A DNA stretch of 8,193 nt, taken from contig CALAZQ010000515.1 of the NCBI GenBank assembly GCA_937926325.1, forward strand, positions 1-8,193, read 5' to 3'. The translations under genes and the position numbers were made by a program. A model generated the notes under the pieces. It ran no database searches and was not told where the DNA came from. It saw only the letters and a list, made by a program, of their open reading frames with translations. Origin of the DNA: an uncultured Planctomycetaceae bacterium (GTDB taxonomy: Bacteria; Planctomycetota; Planctomycetia; Pirellulales; UBA1268). This document shows, piece by piece, positions 5,369 to 8,193 of this stretch. Within the stretch, counting starts at the first letter, position 1. Each line of letters begins with the position of its first letter.

Positions 5369-5992
5369 TCATTCGAACTGCCGTAGCAGTTCCGTCGGCT
5401 CACCCGTCTCACCATCGATCAGCACATCGATCTTGCCAGTCTCAATGCGGTAGAGCCAGCCGTGTATCCGCAACTCGGCCCCCTGACGCCGGAGTTCGCG
5501 GATCAGGCCCAGCCGATGAAGGTGGCCAAGCTGAGACCGGACGTTTTCCATCGCCAGCAAGTCTAGTTTTTGCACCCCGTCGAGTCCCCGCGCGGCCGCA
5601 ATCCGGTCGGCTCGCTCTTTTGCACCGGCAGCCATGCAGAGCCAGTCCGCGATGCAGTATTCATCGACGCCGTTCTCAACAGCCTCAATGCCGCCACAGC
5701 GGGTGTGGCCGCAGACGATGACATCTTTGATTTTGAGATGCAGCAGGCCGTACTCCAGCACGGCCATCAGGCCGGGATCGTTGTAGGAGACGATGTTGGC
5801 AATGTTCCGGTGGACAAACATCGTGCCCGGCCGCGACCCGGTGATGATGTCTTCACTGACCCGCGAGTCGGCGCAGCCGATCCAGATCACCCGGGGAGTC
5901 TGAGCGGCCGCAATGTGCTCGTAGTAATCGGCATGGGTCTGGAACTCTCCGGCGACGAATTCCTTGTTCTGCTCGAGAAGTCTTCTGACCAT
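5369..5992 (-). CDS. Beta-class carbonic anhydrase
   Basis: The 207-residue enzyme interconverts carbon dioxide and bicarbonate in the cytoplasm. Zinc-site residues of the beta class are all present: Cys40, Asp42 and Arg44 in IGCADSRV, and His96 and Cys99 in VIVCGHTRCGG. VHRNIAN (about 60-66) and the C-terminal GWLYRIETGKI motif (about 178-188) are also family hallmarks. The length is typical of bacterial beta enzymes (200-230 residues). I chose the ATG at 5992 because AGGAG lies 5 bases upstream and MVRRLLEQNKEF is the usual family start; a start further upstream would add 28 residues of non-family sequence. The gene is divergent from the SLC13-type transporter gene, with a 254-base gap. This may link bicarbonate supply to anion transport, but that is inference. 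Confidence 0.95.
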   Translation of the reverse strand: MVRRLLEQNKEFVAGEFQTHADYYEHIAAAQTPRVIWIGCADSRVSEDIITGSRPGTMFVHRNIANIVSYNDPGLMAVLEYGLLHLKIKDVIVCGHTRCGGIEAVENGVDEYCIADWLCMAAGAKERADRIAAARGLDGVQKLDLLAMENVRSQLGHLHRLGLIRELRRQGAELRIHGWLYRIETGKIDVLIDGETGEPTELLRQFE

Positions 5993-6246
5993 TGGCTCTC
6001 CTACTCTGCTTAAACGGCCGGGCAAATCGCATCGGGACGGCGACAGCCTCTGACCAGCTCCCGATCGCTCCGGCATCGCCTGCCAACTTTACCGTGTGGG
6101 ATGCTGCCTGCTCCATGCCCTGAATCGTCCCGGGACATTACAATCCAAACCGGTGGGCGGTCGCAGGGCGGCCCAGCCGGAAATCGCGGCCCGGTGAGGT
6201 GGCGGCTTCCCCCACCGCGACGTTTCCATCCTGTTTGAAGACCGCA
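5993..6246. promoter_or_regulatory. Divergent intergenic region, carbonic anhydrase / transporter
   Basis: This 254-base gap should hold promoters for both genes. A perfect 10-base palindrome, GTCCCGGGAC (6127-6136), sits 2 bases upstream of a TACAAT hexamer (6139-6144). The hexamer is a good -10 candidate for the plus-strand transporter, although the -35 position is a poor match. The palindrome could be an operator overlapping that promoter. No additional gene is supported here. Confidence 0.3.
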
Positions 6247-8040
6247 ATGAACTTCGCCTTCTGGCTTGAACACTGGCAGGCGATCCTCACGGCGGGCGTG
6301 GTGGCCGCCACGCTGCTGGCATTGCTGCTCGGCCGCCGGGCCCCCGACATGGCGATGATCGGCGCCGTGGTCGTGCTGCTGGCATTCGGCGTGCTCACCC
6401 CGGCCGAGGCCCTGGCCGGCATGAGCAACGAGGGCATGCTGACTGTCGCCGCCCTGTTTGTGGTCGCGGCCGCTGTCGACCGCACCGGAGCCCTCAGTGC
6501 CCTGATCGATCGCGGGCTGGGTCGCCCCCGGTCCCTCGCGGAAGCCCAGCTCCGGACGATGACCATTCCGGCGGTGCTCTCCGGCTTCATGAACAACACC
6601 CCGGTGGTCGCCCTGATGGTGCCGGCGGTCCGCCGCTGGGCCCGGAAACACCAACTGAGCGTCTCGAAGCTCCTGATGCCGATGAACGATGCGGTCGTGC
6701 TCGGCGGCCTCTGCACCCTGATCGGCACCAGCACCAACGTCGTTGTCAGCGGCCTGCTTAACGCCAAGACCGGCCAGTCGCTCGGCATGTTCGACATCAC
6801 CTGGTTGGGTGTGCCGCTGCTGGCGGTCGGCTTTGTCTATCTGATGACCGCCAGCAAAAGCCGCTGGCTGCTGAAGGACCGCCGGCCCGCCATGAGCGCC
6901 GGCGATGACCCGCGGGAATACTCCCTGGAAATGCTCGTCGAGCCGGGCAGCCCGCTCGTCGGCCGAACGATTGAACAGGCCGGCTTGCGCGGGCTGCACG
7001 GACTGTTCTTGATGGAGATCGACCGTGGCGGCCACGTCCGGGCGGCGGTCGAACCGACCGAGCGACTGGAGCCGGGCGACCGGCTGGTCTTCGTCGGCGT
7101 GGTCGACTCAGTGGTGGAACTGCAGAAAATCCGCGGCCTGCGGCCGGCCACCGATCAGGTCTTTCAGCTCGATGGGCCACGGTCTGAGCGGACACTGGTC
7201 GAGGCGGTCGTTTCCAACAGCTGCCCCCTGGTCGGCCGGACCATCCGGGCGGGGCAGTTTCGCTCAAACTACGAGGCGGTGATCATCGCCGTCGCCCGCA
7301 ACGGTGAGCGGCTGCGAAAGAAAATCGGCGACATCGTGCTGCAGCCGGGCGACACGCTGCTGCTGGAGGCGAGCCCCCGCTTTCTGAACCGGCAGCGGAC
7401 CAGCCGCGACTTCTATCTGGTCAGCGAAGTGACCGGCGCCAAACCCCCCCGGCATGACCTCGCCTGGATCGCCTGCACGATCCTGGCGGCGATGGTGCTG
7501 GCCGCGACCCTCGAACTCGTGCCAATGGTGGCCGCCGCCCTGGTGGCGGCGGCGGCGATGGTGGCCACCGGCTGCATCGGCCCCAACGAGGCCCGCCGCG
7601 CGATCGAGTGGGAGACGCTGCTGCTGATCGCCGCCAGCTTCGGCCTGGCCCGGGCGATCGAAAAGACCGGCCTCGATGAGCTGATCGCCCAGAGCACGAT
7701 CGGTGCCGCCGGTGACCGACCGCACCTGGTGCTGGCGGCGATCTATCTGGTGACGATGCTCTTCACCGAGACGATGAGCAACAACGCGGCCGCCGTGCTG
7801 ATTTTTCCGATCGCCTGGCAGACAGCCACCGACCTGGGGCTCAATCCGATGCCCTTCATCATGGCGATCACAGTGGCGGCCAGCTGCGGCTTTGCCAGCC
7901 CGCTGGGCTATCAGACCAACCTCATGGTCTATGGGCCCGGCGGCTATAAGTTCAGCGACTACCTTCGCTTCGGCGGCCCACTGAACCTGATTGTGATGGT
8001 GGTCACGATCGCGCTCGCGCCGCTCATCTGGCCGTTCTGA
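6247..8040 (+). CDS. SLC13/DASS-type anion transporter with two RCK_C domains
   Basis: This 597-residue inner-membrane protein has the SLC13/ArsB-NhaD arrangement of two membrane halves. The first half (about residues 5-210) carries the hairpin motif GFMNNTPVVALMVP (about 113-126) and IGTSTNVVVSG (about 159-169). A soluble insert of about 190 residues follows, with two TrkA-C (RCK_C) repeats at about 226-296 and 315-385; both contain PLVGRTI and a PGD turn. The second half (about 405-597) repeats the motifs as TETMSNNAAAVLIFP (about 507-521) and ASPLGYQTNLMVYGPGGY (about 550-567). Such proteins are usually sodium-coupled carriers of sulfate, di- or tricarboxylates or other anions; the RCK_C domains probably bind a regulatory ligand. 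The exact substrate cannot be told. I chose the ATG at 6247 over a GTG at 6199 because the first membrane segment begins just after it. The ribosome binding site is weak. Confidence 0.9.
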   Translation: MNFAFWLEHWQAILTAGVVAATLLALLLGRRAPDMAMIGAVVVLLAFGVLTPAEALAGMSNEGMLTVAALFVVAAAVDRTGALSALIDRGLGRPRSLAEAQLRTMTIPAVLSGFMNNTPVVALMVPAVRRWARKHQLSVSKLLMPMNDAVVLGGLCTLIGTSTNVVVSGLLNAKTGQSLGMFDITWLGVPLLAVGFVYLMTASKSRWLLKDRRPAMSAGDDPREYSLEMLVEPGSPLVGRTIEQAGLRGLHGLFLMEIDRGGHVRAAVEPTERLEPGDRLVFVGVVDSVVELQKIRGLRPATDQVFQLDGPRSERTLVEAVVSNSCPLVGRTIRAGQFRSNYEAVIIAVARNGERLRKKIGDIVLQPGDTLLLEASPRFLNRQRTSRDFYLVSEVTGAKPPRHDLAWIACTILAAMVLAATLELVPMVAAALVAAAAMVATGCIGPNEARRAIEWETLLLIAASFGLARAIEKTGLDELIAQSTIGAAGDRPHLVLAAIYLVTMLFTETMSNNAAAVLIFPIAWQTATDLGLNPMPFIMAITVAASCGFASPLGYQTNLMVYGPGGYKFSDYLRFGGPLNLIVMVVTIALAPLIWPF

Positions 8041-8041
8041 T

Positions 8042-8138
8042 GTGTTTGGACGAGGCCATCCATGGCCCTCGTCCAACAGGCGAGCGGCACGCAACGCCAA
8101 GGGTTGCGAACCGCTCGACGCCGCATCCCGCGGCGTGG
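8042..8138. repeat. First unit of a 97-base tandem repeat, three hairpins
   Basis: The unit starts 1 base after the transporter stop codon. It folds into three hairpins. The first is TTGGACGAGGCCAT (8046-8059) with ATGGCCCTCGTCCAA (8062-8076), one bulged base. The second is CGAGCGG (8081-8087) with CCGCTCG (8111-8117), continued past a 2x2 internal loop by CGCAAC (8090-8095) with GTTGCG (8103-8108). The third is ACGCCGC (8118-8124) with GCGGCGT (8130-8136), loop ATCCC. There is no T-run, so it is a REP-like structured element rather than a terminator. The next copy begins at 8139. Confidence 0.85.
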
Positions 8139-8193
8139 GTGTTTGGACGAGGCCATCCATGGCCCTCGTCCAACAGGCGAGCGGCACGCAACG
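8139..8193. repeat. Second unit of the 97-base tandem repeat, cut by window edge
   Basis: Bases 8139-8193 are identical to 8042-8096 over all 55 visible bases, giving a period of 97. The copy contains the whole first hairpin and the left arm of the second before the window ends. How many units follow cannot be seen. Confidence 0.9.

Noticed and set aside
6010..7035. 341-codon minus-strand open frame opposite the transporter gene
   Set aside because: It is antisense to a clearly conserved transporter, and its product is a low-complexity His/Gln/Gly/Arg mixture, as expected when a GC-rich gene is read backwards.
8046..8076. Intrinsic terminator of the transporter gene
   Set aside because: The hairpin is well placed but no T-run follows, and the same hairpin recurs in the next repeat unit.
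7264..8187. 307-codon minus-strand open frame opposite the transporter and the repeat
   Set aside because: Antisense to conserved motifs, His/Gln/Arg-rich, and it runs through both repeat copies, giving the same peptide twice. It is a shadow.
8042..8193. CRISPR array
   Set aside because: Only two copies are visible, the repeat is at least 55 bases with internal multi-hairpin structure, and the part between the copies is itself part of the hairpin fold, not spacer-like.

Overview
The window looks like chromosomal DNA of a GC-rich bacterium, most likely a planctomycete of the Pirellulaceae type. That placement is an inference. It rests on the gene families present, loosely packed genes that keep changing strand, structured intergenic repeats, and several lineage-type hypothetical proteins. 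No rRNA, tRNA, CRISPR array or transposase is visible.

Layout. Bases 1-410 hold gene debris: the C-terminal part of a nitroreductase, in frame with the first strand of a DUF167 (YggU) protein, then a hairpin-rich stretch that resembles a dispersed repeat. From about 1549 down to 408 on the minus strand runs a probable operon: an FmdB-type zinc ribbon protein, a DUF1653 protein, a 125-residue unknown, and a possible 42-residue acidic protein. Divergent from it on the plus strand are a polytopic membrane protein (1668-2420) and an overlapping membrane-anchored alpha/beta hydrolase (2408-3184). A secreted unknown protein with its own candidate promoter follows (3330-3956). It converges on a minus-strand histone-deacetylase-like amidohydrolase (4920-3994).

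The gap between the deacetylase gene and the next gene (4921-5368) is the most unusual part. A long bulged inverted repeat pairs a perfect Shine-Dalgarno core with a perfect anti-Shine-Dalgarno core. It is followed by three smaller hairpins, one with a GNRA loop, and then a strong plus-strand intrinsic terminator. No convincing protein gene lies on the plus strand there, so I propose a structured non-coding RNA ending at about 5349.

Next come a beta-class carbonic anhydrase (minus, 5992-5369) and, divergent from it, an SLC13/DASS-type transporter with two RCK_C regulatory domains (plus, 6247-8040). Their adjacency allows, but does not prove, a joint role in anion or bicarbonate handling. The last 150 bases hold the start of a tandem repeat with a 97-base period, in which each unit can fold into three hairpins and the second copy runs off the window.
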